Positions 26,692-39,649 of a DNA stretch of 64,000 nucleotides are shown piece by piece. The position numbers were made by a program, and so were the translations under genes. The stretch lies in assembly GCA_041396705.1 (NCBI GenBank), contig JAWKYB010000012.1, positions 62,001 through 126,000 of the forward strand, read 5' to 3'. Source of the DNA: Alphaproteobacteria bacterium. Its GTDB lineage: Bacteria > Pseudomonadota > Alphaproteobacteria > CALKHQ01. Positions within the stretch are counted from its first letter, which is position 1; each line of letters starts with the position of its first letter. The notes below the pieces were generated by a model, which did no database searches, had not been told where the DNA came from, and worked only from the letters and a program-made list of their open reading frames with translations.

Positions 26692-27089
26692 GCGGCGCCC
26701 GGCACCGCAGTCCGCTGATCGGCCGGTCCCGAAAATAAAATAAGCAAGACACCGGAGCGTCTTGCTTCGAAGGTCGCGCCCGAAGACGCAGAACTTGTTG
26801 TTCGTCCGGCCTTGTCCCGGCCGAAGGCGCCCATCCTCCCTGACACTCGGACCAGCGCGCCTCACTGCAAGCAATGAGGCGGCAAGCGTACATCGACGAT
26901 GCCGGCTTGCCAAACCATTCCGCGGCACGGCGGCCGGACACGGGCGCGACATCTTCTCGCCATCTTTGGCCGCGAAGCAAATCCGGCCCGCGGCGTTGCG
27001 CCTGGGCCGCGGCGCGCCTAAGGTCCGCGGCGCGTGCCGGGCGGCGGGAGTCGGCGGTCGGCGCCGGCATGGGCGGAACGGGAGCGGCG
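26692..27089. other. 398-bp gene-free stretch between the DUF1467 gene and lolC
   Basis: No reading frame on either strand has recognisable content; the apparent upstream extension of lolC on the plus strand looks random. The left end (26730-26745) is AT-rich and includes a hairpin that works as a terminator on the minus strand (listed separately). The 3' 100 bases should include the lolC promoter, but no clear hexamers stand out. This is where proS normally lies in related genomes. Confidence 0.6.
26730..26766 (-). terminator. Intrinsic terminator on the minus strand with no gene in front
   Basis: AGCAAGAC at 26743-26750 pairs perfectly with GTCTTGCT at 26759-26766 across an 8-base loop. 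Read on the minus strand the stem is followed at once by TTATTTTATTTTC, a good U tract. No minus-strand gene lies upstream within the next 6 kb, so it would end an unknown short transcript started within 26770-27089. It could also be a relic. Confidence 0.6.
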
Positions 27090-28331
27090 ATGTTTGGTCT
27101 CTACGAGCGCATGGTCGCGTTCCGCTATCTGCGGGCGCGGCGCAGCGAGGGCTTCATCTCGGTGATCGCCTGGTTCTCGCTGATCGGCATCGCGCTCGGC
27201 GTCGCCACCCTGATCGTGGTCATGTCGGTGATGAACGGCTTCCGGGCCGAACTGGTCGGCAAGCTGCTGGGGCTCAACGGCCACATCACCGTGGCCTCGA
27301 TGGCCGGGCCGCTGGAGGACTACGACACGCTGGCCGAGACGGTGGACCAGGTGCCCGGCGTCACCTTCACGATGCCCACCGTGGAAGGCCAGGCGATGGC
27401 GATGGTCAACAACCGCGCCACCGGCGTGCTGGTGCGCGGCATCCGCCCGGCCGACTTCGCGGTGCGGCCGATCCTCAACGACAGCCTGACCGGCGGCAGC
27501 CTGGCGGATTTCCAGCCGAACACGGTGATCATCGGCTATCGGCTGGCGCAGCGGCTGGGCCTGCGCGTCGGCGACACCATCACGCTGGTCTCGCCGTTCT
27601 TCAACTCCACCGGCTTCGGCCGGGTGCCGCGGCTGAAGGACTATCTGATCGCCGGCGTGTTCGACGTCGGCATGTACCAGTATGACGACAATTTCGCCTT
27701 CATGACGCTGCCCGACGCCCAGGTGTTCTTCAAGACCGAGCAGGGCGTGTCCTACCTGGAGGTGTTCACCGAGGACCCCGACAATGTCGAGGCGATGCGT
27801 GCCGCGGTGATCCGCGCGCTGCCGCAGCAATATCTGATCGGCGACTGGCTGCGCGCCCAGGGTGCCTTCGTCGGCGCGCTGCAGGTCGAGCGCAACGTGA
27901 TGTTTCTGATCCTGACGCTGATCATCCTGGTCGCCGCCTTCAACATCATCTCCAGCCTGATCATGCTGGTGAAGGACAAGCAGCGGGCGATTGCGATCAT
28001 GCGCACCATGGGCGCCTCGCGCGGCATGATCATGCGCATCTTCTTCATGACCGGGGCCAGCATCGGCGTGATCGGCACCCTGCTCGGCTTCGCGCTCGGC
28101 CTGGTGATCTGCGACAACATCGAGGAGATCAAGAGCTTCCTCGAGACCTCGTTCGGCGCCGAGCTGTTCCCCGGCGAGATCTACTACCTGTCGCGGTTGC
28201 CGGCCAAGGTCGACCCGGCCGAGGTGGTGCAAGTGCTGGCGATGGCGCTGGGGCTCTCGTTCCTCGCCACCATCTACCCGTCGTGGCGGGCCGCCCGGCT
28301 CGACCCGGTCGTGGCGCTGCGCGAGGAGTAG
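27090..28331 (+). CDS. lolC: Lipoprotein-releasing ABC transporter permease LolC/LolE
   Basis: 413 residues. Four membrane helices: one at the N-terminus (about 25-45), a large periplasmic MacB-like domain, then three in the FtsX domain (about 270-410). MVAFRYLRARRSEGFISVIA at the N-terminus (quoted at the limit) and LIMLVKDKQRAIAIMRTMGA are typical. The start at 27090 has GGGAG upstream. Works with LolD to pull lipoproteins out of the inner membrane; a single permease gene suggests an LolF-like dimer as in other alphaproteobacteria. Confidence 0.93.
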   Translation: MFGLYERMVAFRYLRARRSEGFISVIAWFSLIGIALGVATLIVVMSVMNGFRAELVGKLLGLNGHITVASMAGPLEDYDTLAETVDQVPGVTFTMPTVEGQAMAMVNNRATGVLVRGIRPADFAVRPILNDSLTGGSLADFQPNTVIIGYRLAQRLGLRVGDTITLVSPFFNSTGFGRVPRLKDYLIAGVFDVGMYQYDDNFAFMTLPDAQVFFKTEQGVSYLEVFTEDPDNVEAMRAAVIRALPQQYLIGDWLRAQGAFVGALQVERNVMFLILTLIILVAAFNIISSLIMLVKDKQRAIAIMRTMGASRGMIMRIFFMTGASIGVIGTLLGFALGLVICDNIEEIKSFLETSFGAELFPGEIYYLSRLPAKVDPAEVVQVLAMALGLSFLATIYPSWRAARLDPVVALREE

Positions 28332-28335
28332 GGCG

Positions 28336-29028
<693 letters not shown>

Positions 29029-29092
29029 CACCGACGCCGGGCGCGGCCGTCGGCGCTGACGACTCGGTCCGGTTTGTGCGAAGCTTGCCGGC

Positions 29093-32590
<3,498 letters not shown>

Positions 32591-32609
32591 TCGTGGGGGA
32601 GTTGCGGCC

Positions 32610-33257
32610 ATGACGGACATGAAGGCATTGCGCCAGCGCCGGCCGGACGACGCGCTGCTGGTCATCGACGTGCAGAACGACTTCTGCCCCGGCGGCTCGC
32701 TCGCGGTGGCGGACGGCGATGCGGTCGTGCCGGTGGTCAACCGGCTGGCGGCGAGCTTCGATCACGTCATCCTGACCCAGGACTGGCATCCGGCCGGCCA
32801 TGCCTCCTTCGCCTCGCAGCACCCCGGCCACGCGCCGTTCGAGACCATCCGGCTGGCCTATGGCGAGCAGACCCTGTGGCCCGACCACTGCGTCCAGGCG
32901 ACGCCGGGGGCGGCCTTCCACCGCGGCCTGCATGCCGACCATGCCGAGCTGATCATCCGCAAGGGCTTCCGCCGGACGATCGATTCCTACTCCGCCTTCT
33001 TCGAGAACGACCGCACCACGCCGACCGGGCTGACCGGCTATCTGCGCGAGCGCGGGCTGAAGCGGCTGTTCTGCGTCGGCCTGGCCTTCGATATCTGCGT
33101 CCGCTTCTCGGCGGAGGATGCCGTGCGGCAGGGCTTCGAGGCGGTGGTGCTGGAGGACGCCTGCCGCGCGGTCGACCTGCACGGCACCAAGGAGGCGGCC
33201 TATGCCGGCTTCCAGCAGGCCGGCGTCGCGCTCGCCCGCGCCGACATGGTGGCCTGA
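32610..33257 (+). CDS. pncA: Nicotinamidase (pyrazinamidase)
   Basis: 215 residues of the isochorismatase-like fold. Catalytic triad Asp20 (VIDVQNDFCPGG), Lys118 (IIRKGF) and Cys163 (GLAFDICVRFSAEDA). The metal site DWHPAGHASF supplies Asp58 and His60. Converts nicotinamide to nicotinate in NAD salvage. GGGGAG lies upstream of the ATG at 32610, 19 bases after dnaE. Convergent with the cardiolipin synthase gene. Confidence 0.93.
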   Translation: MTDMKALRQRRPDDALLVIDVQNDFCPGGSLAVADGDAVVPVVNRLAASFDHVILTQDWHPAGHASFASQHPGHAPFETIRLAYGEQTLWPDHCVQATPGAAFHRGLHADHAELIIRKGFRRTIDSYSAFFENDRTTPTGLTGYLRERGLKRLFCVGLAFDICVRFSAEDAVRQGFEAVVLEDACRAVDLHGTKEAAYAGFQQAGVALARADMVA

Positions 33258-33275
33258 GCCGGACCGCCGCCGCCG

Positions 33276-34739
33276 TCACAGGATCGGCGCGGCCAGGTTG
33301 ACGGCGCGCGCCAGCAGCCAGAACCAGCCGGACTTGTCCTCCAGGTCGCTGGGCCGCAGCTGGGTGGCGCGCGCGAAGTCGGCCTCGAGCATGCGTTCGA
33401 TGTCGCCCGCGAAGGCCAGGTCGGCGACCAGCGCCGTGATCTCGAAATTGATGTGCAGCGAGCGGTTGTCGAGGTTGCACGAGCCCACCCCGGCCAGCCG
33501 GTCGTCGATCAGCATCACCTTCTGGTGCATGGTGCCCTCGGTGTAGTGGAACACCTTGACGCCGGCCTGCATCAGGGCGGGCAGGTAGTTGAACGACGCG
33601 ATCCAGGCGAGCCGGCTGTCGCTCTTGCGCGGGATCAGCACGCGCACGTCGACGCCGCGCAGGGCGGCGCGCTGCAGGGCCAGCATGACCGGTTCGTCGG
33701 GCACGAAATAGCCGACCGCGATCCACAGCCGCCGGTTGGCGGCGGCAAACGCCTCCACGTGCAGCAGTTCGCAGGCCGGGTTCTCGTCGGCCGGCCCGGT
33801 GCGCACCACCGTGGCGGTCGCGCCGCCCTGCGGGTTCGGCGCGGCGTCCCAGCGTAGCTGCGGCAGCTCCTGCTCGGCCCAGAACCAGTCCTCGGCGAAG
33901 GCCAGTTGCACCATCTGCACGCTGGGGCCGGTCAGCCGCAGGTGGGTGTCGCGCCATGCGCCGAGGCGGCGGTTCCTGCCCAGATACTCGTCGCCGATAT
34001 TGAGCCCGCCGAGAAACGCGGTGCGGCCGTCGACCACCAGGACCTTGCGGTGGTTGCGGAAGTTGATCTGCCAGCGGGTGCCGAGCCGGCGCGCGGTCTT
34101 GAACCCGGTGACGTGGATGCCGGCCTGCCGCAGCGTGCGCAGATAGCCGTTGGGCAGGCGCACGCTGCCGATCTCGTCGAACAGGAAATGGACGCGCACG
34201 CCGGCCGCGGCGCGGGCGACCAGCGCGTCGCGGAAGCGCAGCCCGGCGGTATCGGCGCGCACGATGTAGGACTGCAGCAGCACATAGTCCTCGGCCGCCT
34301 CGATCGCCGCGATCATCCGGTCGTAGGTGGCCTCGGCGTCGATGAGGACTTCGGCGGTGTTGCCGGTCGAGAACGGCAGCCCGGTCAGCCGGCGCACCGT
34401 CTCGAACAGCGGCGCCAGCGGCGCCGGCGCCGGCGCGGCATGGCCGGCCAGGTTCTCCAGGATCGCGCGGACCTGCGGCGAGGCGCGCGCGATCGCGCTG
34501 CGGTGCGCCCGGACGTAGCCGTAGAAGCGATTGCGCCCGAACACCAGGTACAGCGGGATGGTGACGAACGGGATCGCGATCAGCGCGATGCTCCAGGCCA
34601 TCGCCGACTGCGGCGTGCGGCTGCTGTGGATCGCATAGACGGCGCAAAGGGCCGCGGCGGCGTAGACCGCCACCGCGATCAGCACCGCCAGGTCCCACTC
34701 GATCAACGCGGCGACGGATTCGACAGCTTGCCCGTTCAT
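33276..34739 (-). CDS. cls: Cardiolipin synthase (phospholipase D family)
   Basis: 487 residues. Two N-terminal membrane helices (about 12-32 and 45-62), then two HKD motifs: NFRNHRKVLVVDGRTAFLGG and TMHQKVMLIDDRLAGVGSCN. Length and layout match bacterial ClsA-type enzymes that join two phosphatidylglycerols. Its start overlaps the stop of the upstream phosphohydrolase by 4 bases, so the two are co-translated. Confidence 0.93.
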   Translation of the reverse strand: MNGQAVESVAALIEWDLAVLIAVAVYAAAALCAVYAIHSSRTPQSAMAWSIALIAIPFVTIPLYLVFGRNRFYGYVRAHRSAIARASPQVRAILENLAGHAAPAPAPLAPLFETVRRLTGLPFSTGNTAEVLIDAEATYDRMIAAIEAAEDYVLLQSYIVRADTAGLRFRDALVARAAAGVRVHFLFDEIGSVRLPNGYLRTLRQAGIHVTGFKTARRLGTRWQINFRNHRKVLVVDGRTAFLGGLNIGDEYLGRNRRLGAWRDTHLRLTGPSVQMVQLAFAEDWFWAEQELPQLRWDAAPNPQGGATATVVRTGPADENPACELLHVEAFAAANRRLWIAVGYFVPDEPVMLALQRAALRGVDVRVLIPRKSDSRLAWIASFNYLPALMQAGVKVFHYTEGTMHQKVMLIDDRLAGVGSCNLDNRSLHINFEITALVADLAFAGDIERMLEADFARATQLRPSDLEDKSGWFWLLARAVNLAAPIL

Positions 34740-35446
34740 GCCGCGGTTTCCTCCGCCGGGGCCAGCCGCGCCCAGATCGGCAGGTGATCCGATGCCATCG
34801 CGGCGTGATGGGATCGGTGCACGCCGGCGTCGACGATGGCAAGGTCGCGGCTGACGATGATCCGGTCCAGCGCCGCGAACGGACGCCGGGCATGGAAGCT
34901 GGGACCGGCGTGGGCGATATCGTGGTCGCGGGCGAAGGCGGCCAGGCAGCCGCCATGGGCGCTCCATTCGTTGAGGTCGCCCATGATCACAGTCGGCATC
35001 CGGGCCTCGCAGTCGGCCAGGTGGTCCAGCACGGCATCGGCCTGGCGCCGGCGCCACAGCGCGAGCAGGCCCAGGTGCAGGCCGACGACGCGCAGGTTCC
35101 GGCCCTCGACATCGACCTCGGCGATGGCAGCGCCGCGCGGCTCCAGCGCCGGCAGGGCGAGACCGCGCGTCGCAGTCACCGCGACATGACGGCGAACCAG
35201 GAAGGCGTTGCCGTGCCAGCCCACGCTGGCCGGCCGCTCGGCGAGGCGGACCAGTTCGTAGTCGCTTTCCTCCGCGACGATCTGTGGCGTCAGGCTGGCG
35301 GACCGGCTGCCGAAGCGGCGGTCGACCTCCTGTAGCGCGACGATATCGGCGCCGATCTCGTGTATCACGGCCAGGATCCGCCGGGGGTCGCGCTGCCAGT
35401 CGAGCCCGACGCTCTTGCGAATGTTGTAGGAGGCGACGTGCAGCAT
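34736..35446 (-). CDS. Endonuclease/exonuclease/phosphatase (EEP) family hydrolase
   Basis: 236 residues. EEP-fold motifs in order: VASYNIRKSVG, IVALQEVD, RVVGLHLG, IMGDLNEW, and ASDHLPIWA at the end, covering the metal-binding Asn, Glu, Asp and His residues. Substrate cannot be told; relatives next to cls are often annotated as metal-dependent hydrolases. Start at 35446 chosen because TGCTGCACGTCGCC begins the first conserved strand; longer frames have no ribosome site. Confidence 0.88.
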   Translation of the reverse strand: MLHVASYNIRKSVGLDWQRDPRRILAVIHEIGADIVALQEVDRRFGSRSASLTPQIVAEESDYELVRLAERPASVGWHGNAFLVRRHVAVTATRGLALPALEPRGAAIAEVDVEGRNLRVVGLHLGLLALWRRRQADAVLDHLADCEARMPTVIMGDLNEWSAHGGCLAAFARDHDIAHAGPSFHARRPFAALDRIIVSRDLAIVDAGVHRSHHAAMASDHLPIWARLAPAEETAA

Positions 35447-35559
35447 CCGCTTGTCCGGTTCCCTCTGGCGGCCCGTTCCGCATCGTCCGGGCCGGCCCGC
35501 GCCGCGCGCATTGCATGGGCCATGCACTAAACATCCCATTCGCGCATACGTCGCAAGGC

Positions 35560-35588
35560 TTGCAAATCGCGCATGCCGCCGCTATCTA
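35560..35588 (+). promoter_or_regulatory. Candidate sigma-70 promoter for rpsB-tsf
   Basis: TTGCAA at 35560-35565 and TATCTA at 35583-35588 are 17 bases apart, about 120 bases ahead of rpsB. The gap between the EEP gene and rpsB is 260 bases, long enough for a ribosomal-protein leader; no clear S2-binding structure was identified. Confidence 0.45.
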
Positions 35589-35706
35589 GGCGCCCACCTC
35601 CGCGCATGGGCACGTGGCCGTCCCTGGACGGTCCATCCGGTGTTTCGGCAATCCGATCGCTGTCGAAGCTCGCCCCATGCTTGGTCAACCGGAAAAGGAC
35701 ATCGCT

Positions 35707-36561
35707 ATGGCTCTGCCGCAATTCTCGATGCGCCAGCTCTTGGAAGCCGGCGTTCACTTCGGGCATCACACCCGGCGCTGGAACCCGAAGATGGCGCCCT
35801 ACATCTTCGGCGCCCGCAACAACATCCACATCATCGACCTGCAGCAGACGGTCCCGATGCTGGACCAGGCCCTGCGGGTGATGCGCGACGTTGCCGCGTC
35901 CGGCGGCCGCGTGCTGTTCGTCGGCACCAAGCGCCAGGCCGCCGACAAGGTCGCCGAGTTCGCCAAGCGCTGCGGCCAGTACTATGTCAACCACCGCTGG
36001 CTCGGCGGCATGCTGACCAACTGGCAGACCATCTCGCACTCGATCAAGCGCCTGCGCGACCTGGAAGGGATGCTGGACGGCGACAGCGGCTCCGGCTTCA
36101 CCAAGCGCGAGCTGCTGTTCCTGACCCGCGAGCGCGAGAAGCTGGAGCGCGCGCTCGGCGGCATCAAGGACATGGGCGGCCTGCCCGACATCCTGTTCGT
36201 GCTGGACGTCAACAAGGACGACCTCGCGGTGCAGGAGGCCAACAAGCTGAACATCCCCGTCGTCGCGGTGATCGACAGCAACTCCGACCCGAAGGGCGTG
36301 CAATACCCCGTGCCGGGCAACGACGACGCGCTGCGCGCGATCTCGCTGTACCTGGAGCTGCTTTCCGGTGCGATCCTGGACGGCCTGCAGGCGATGATGC
36401 TGTCGCAGGGCGTCGATATCGGCGCGGCCGCCGAGCCGGTGGCGGCCGACCTGCCCGACGAGGACGCCGCCGAGGAGGAGGCCGTCGAGGCGGAGGTGCC
36501 GGCCGAGGCCGCGGCCGCCGAGGAGCCGACCGAGGAAGAGAGCAAGGCCGCCGAGGCCTGA
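35707..36561 (+). CDS. rpsB: 30S ribosomal protein S2
   Basis: 284 residues. MRQLLEAGVHFGHHTRRWNP (at the quoting limit), FVGTKRQA, VNHRWLGGMLTNW and DIGAAAEP are standard. The last 40 residues are an Ala/Glu-rich acidic tail, common in alphaproteobacterial S2. The ATG at 35707 has AAAAGGA upstream; an upstream ATG at 35677 lacks one. Heads a long run of essential genes. Confidence 0.97.
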   Translation: MALPQFSMRQLLEAGVHFGHHTRRWNPKMAPYIFGARNNIHIIDLQQTVPMLDQALRVMRDVAASGGRVLFVGTKRQAADKVAEFAKRCGQYYVNHRWLGGMLTNWQTISHSIKRLRDLEGMLDGDSGSGFTKRELLFLTREREKLERALGGIKDMGGLPDILFVLDVNKDDLAVQEANKLNIPVVAVIDSNSDPKGVQYPVPGNDDALRAISLYLELLSGAILDGLQAMMLSQGVDIGAAAEPVAADLPDEDAAEEEAVEAEVPAEAAAAEEPTEEESKAAEA

Positions 36562-36611
36562 TTGCGCTCGGTACCCGGTACCGAGCACCCAATGCGACAA
36601 GGGGAAGACTG

Positions 36612-37529
36612 ATGGCGGAGATTACGGCCGCGCTGGTCAAGCAGCTGCGCGAGAAAACCGGCGCAGGCATGATGGACTGCAAGAAGGCCCTGGCCGAGAA
36701 CGACGGCGACATCGAGGCGGCGGTCGACTGGCTGCGCAAGAAGGGCCTGGCGGCGGCGGCGAAGAAGGCGGGGCGCGTGGCCGCTGACGGCTTGGTCGGC
36801 GTTGCCGCGCGCGGTGCGGTCGGCGCGCTGGTCGAGGTCAACGCCGAGACCGACTTCGTGGCGCGCAACGAGCAGTTCCAGGCCTTCGTCGCCCGCGCGG
36901 TCGAGCTCGCGCTCGACGTCGACGGCGTCGATGCGCTGCTGGCGGCCGATTTCGGCGGCGGCGTCAGCGTGGCCGACACGCTGACCAACCTGATCGCGAC
37001 GATCGGCGAGAACATGACCGTGCGCCGGATGCACAAGCTCAGCGTGCCCGAGGGCGCGGTCGCGGTCTACATGCACAGCGCGGTGGCGCCCGGCCTCGGC
37101 AAGATCGGCGTGCTGGTCGGGCTGCAGTCCGGCGCGGCGACCGACATGCTGGCCGGCCTCGGCAAGCAGATCGCCATGCACGTGGCCGCGGCCAACCCGC
37201 TGGTCGCGGCGCGCGAGGACCTGCAGCCGGAGCAGGTGGAGCGTGAGCGCGCGGTGCTGCGCGACCAGGCCCGCGAGCAGGGCAAGCCCGAGAACATCAT
37301 CGAGAAGATGATCGAGGGCCGGATGCGCAAGTTCTTCGAGGACGTCGTGCTGACCGAGCAGGCGTTCATCATGGACACCGACAAGACCGTCGGCGCCGTG
37401 GTCGAAGCGGCTGCGAAGGACGCGGGCACGCCGATCCGGGTTGCCGGCTTCGCCAAGTTCGTGCTCGGCGAGGGCATCGACAAGGGTGAAGACGACTTCG
37501 CCGCCGAGGTGGCGAAGCTCGCCGGCTGA
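36612..37529 (+). CDS. tsf: Elongation factor Ts
   Basis: 305 residues. Nucleotide exchange factor for EF-Tu. The UBA-like N-terminus ends in TGAGMMDCKKALAEN, followed by ETDFVARNEQF at the core. ATG at 36612 with GGGGAAG upstream. Standard rpsB-tsf pairing. Confidence 0.97.
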   Translation: MAEITAALVKQLREKTGAGMMDCKKALAENDGDIEAAVDWLRKKGLAAAAKKAGRVAADGLVGVAARGAVGALVEVNAETDFVARNEQFQAFVARAVELALDVDGVDALLAADFGGGVSVADTLTNLIATIGENMTVRRMHKLSVPEGAVAVYMHSAVAPGLGKIGVLVGLQSGAATDMLAGLGKQIAMHVAAANPLVAAREDLQPEQVERERAVLRDQAREQGKPENIIEKMIEGRMRKFFEDVVLTEQAFIMDTDKTVGAVVEAAAKDAGTPIRVAGFAKFVLGEGIDKGEDDFAAEVAKLAG

Positions 37530-37564
37530 CCGGGGCGTGCGGGCGCGCAGGCGGGTGACCTGAG

Positions 37565-38302
37565 GTGGCGAGCGACCAACCTCCGCGACCCTATCGCCGG
37601 ATCCTGCTGAAGATCTCGGGCGAGGCCCTGATGGGCAGCCGGGATTTCGGCCTGGACAGCGACGTGGTCAAGCAGGTCGCGTCCGAGCTGAAGATCGTGC
37701 GCGACAGCGGCATCCAGCTGTGCCTGGTGGTCGGCGGCGGCAACATCTTCCGCGGCGTTTCCGGCGCGGCGTCGGGCATGGACCGGGCCAGCGCCGACCA
37801 CATGGGCATGCTGGCCACCGTGATCAACGCGCTGGCCCTGCAGAGCGCGCTGGAGCGGCTGGGCGTGCACACCCGGGTGCAGTCGGCCATCCCGATGGAC
37901 ACGGTGTGCGAGCCGTTCATCCGCCGCCGCGCCATGCGGCATATGGAGAAGGGCCGGATCGTCATCTTCGCCGCCGGCACCGGCAATCCGTTCTTCACCA
38001 CCGACACCGCCGCGGCGCTGCGCGCGTCCGAGATGCAGTGCGACGTGCTGATGAAGGGGACCAAGGTCGACGGCGTCTACAGCGCCGACCCGATGAAGTC
38101 GCCCGACGCGGTGCGCCACGACAAGCTCGACTATCGCGAGGTGCTGTCGCGCGACCTCAGCGTGATGGACCATTCCGCCATCTCGCTGGCGCGCGAGAAC
38201 CGCATCCCGATCGTCGTGTTCTCGATCCGCCAGGCGGGCGCGTTCGCCGATGTGGCGCAGGGTGCCGGACGGTATACGATCATCTGCGACCGGGACGCCT
38301 GA
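37565..38302 (+). CDS. pyrH: UMP kinase
   Basis: 245 residues from a GTG at 37565. Makes UDP from UMP. LKISGEALMG, VGGGNIFRG, DHMGMLATVINALAL and MKGTKVDGVYSADP match the bacterial amino-acid-kinase-fold UMP kinase. Lies between tsf and frr as in most bacteria. Confidence 0.96.
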   Translation: MASDQPPRPYRRILLKISGEALMGSRDFGLDSDVVKQVASELKIVRDSGIQLCLVVGGGNIFRGVSGAASGMDRASADHMGMLATVINALALQSALERLGVHTRVQSAIPMDTVCEPFIRRRAMRHMEKGRIVIFAAGTGNPFFTTDTAAALRASEMQCDVLMKGTKVDGVYSADPMKSPDAVRHDKLDYREVLSRDLSVMDHSAISLARENRIPIVVFSIRQAGAFADVAQGAGRYTIICDRDA

Positions 38303-38337
38303 AATCGGGCGCGTCAGACGGCCGAAGGGAGGGTGAT

Positions 38338-38910
38338 GTGAGCGACCAAGGCAGCCGCGAATTCAGCGGCAAGGACATCCGGCGGCGCATGCACGGCGCG
38401 GTCGAAGTGTTCAAGCAGGAACTGGCCGGACTGCGCACCGGCCGTGCCTCGACCGGGCTGCTGGAGCCGGTGATGGTCGATGCCTATGGCAGCCAGATGC
38501 CGGTCTCGCAGCTGGGCACCGTCAGCGTGATCGATCCGCGCATGCTGTCGGTGCAGGTGTGGGACCGCGGGCTCGCCGGCGCGGTCGAGCGCGCGATCCG
38601 CGACAGCGGCCTCGGCCTCAATCCGTCGTCGGAAGGGCAGGTGATCCGCGTGCCGCTGCCGGAGCTGAACCAGGAGCGCCGCACCGAGCTGACCAAGGTC
38701 GCCCACAAATATGCCGAGCAGACCCGGGTCGCCGTGCGCAACGTGCGCCGCGACGCGATGGAGGTGCTGAAGCGGCAGGAGAAGGACGGCGACATCTCGC
38801 AGGACGAGCACCACGGCCTGGGCCACGACGTGCAGAAGTGGACCGACGACACCATCAAGGAGATCGACGCGCTGCTCGCCGCCAAAGAAGCCGAGATCAT
38901 GCAGGTCTGA
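38338..38910 (+). CDS. frr: Ribosome recycling factor
   Basis: 190 residues from a GTG at 38338 with AGGGAGG upstream. LRTGRASTGLLEPVMVDAYG, LPELNQERRTELTKVAHKYA and VRNVRRDAME are diagnostic. Disassembles post-termination ribosomes with EF-G. Confidence 0.96.
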   Translation: MSDQGSREFSGKDIRRRMHGAVEVFKQELAGLRTGRASTGLLEPVMVDAYGSQMPVSQLGTVSVIDPRMLSVQVWDRGLAGAVERAIRDSGLGLNPSSEGQVIRVPLPELNQERRTELTKVAHKYAEQTRVAVRNVRRDAMEVLKRQEKDGDISQDEHHGLGHDVQKWTDDTIKEIDALLAAKEAEIMQV

Positions 38911-38914
38911 ATCC

Positions 38915-39649
38915 TTGGCCGACACCGCGCCAGAACCGGCCGACCCGGCCACGCCGCTGCACGTCGCCATCATCATGGACGGCAACGGCCGCTGGGCGCG
39001 CAGCCGCGGGCTGCCGCGGATCGCCGGCCACCGCCGCGGCGCCGACGCGGTGCGCGCCACCGTCAAGGCGGCAGTCGCGCTGGGCGTGCGCTACCTGACC
39101 CTGTTCGGCTTCTCGTCGGAGAACTGGAAGCGGCCCTTCGCCGAGGTCGAGGACCTGATGGGCCTGCTGCGCCGCTACCTGCGCAGCGAGGTTTCGGAAC
39201 TGCATTCCCAGGGCGTGCGGCTGCGCGTCATCGGCGACCGCGCCCGGATGGCGCCCGACATCAATGCGCTGATCGCGGATGCGGAAGCGCTGACTGCCGG
39301 CAACCGCAATCTCACCCTCACCCTCGCGCTCAGCTATGGCGGGCGGGCGGAGATCGCCACGGCGGCGCGGCGCATCGCGGCCAAGGTCGCGGCGGGCGAG
39401 ATGACGGTCGACGCCGTCGACGAGGCCGCAATGTCGGCCAACATGTACACCGCAGACCTGCCGGACCCGGACCTGCTGATCCGGACCAGCGGCGAGCAGC
39501 GGATCAGCAACTTCCTGCTGTGGCAGTGCGCCTATGCGGAGATGCTGTTCCTCGACGTGCTGTGGCCCGATTTCGGGCACGACCAGCTCGCCGCAGCGGT
39601 GCGCGAGTTCGGCCGGCGCGAGCGACGCTATGGCATGGCCGGACGGTGA
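38915..39649 (+). CDS. uppS: Undecaprenyl diphosphate synthase (cis-prenyltransferase)
   Basis: 244 residues, TTG start at 38915, four bases after frr. IIMDGNGRWARSRGLPRIAG holds the catalytic Asp, followed by TLFGFSSENWKRP and RTSGEQRISNFLLWQCAYAE (each at or under the limit). Makes the C55 lipid carrier for peptidoglycan. The 3' end overlaps the likely cdsA start by 20 bases. Confidence 0.95.
   Translation: MADTAPEPADPATPLHVAIIMDGNGRWARSRGLPRIAGHRRGADAVRATVKAAVALGVRYLTLFGFSSENWKRPFAEVEDLMGLLRRYLRSEVSELHSQGVRLRVIGDRARMAPDINALIADAEALTAGNRNLTLTLALSYGGRAEIATAARRIAAKVAAGEMTVDAVDEAAMSANMYTADLPDPDLLIRTSGEQRISNFLLWQCAYAEMLFLDVLWPDFGHDQLAAAVREFGRRERRYGMAGR

Noticed and set aside
26874..27089. Upstream extension of lolC to an ATG-like start at 26874
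   Set aside because: The extra 72 codons have no resemblance to LolC, while the ATG at 27090 has a ribosome site and begins the conserved N-terminal helix region.
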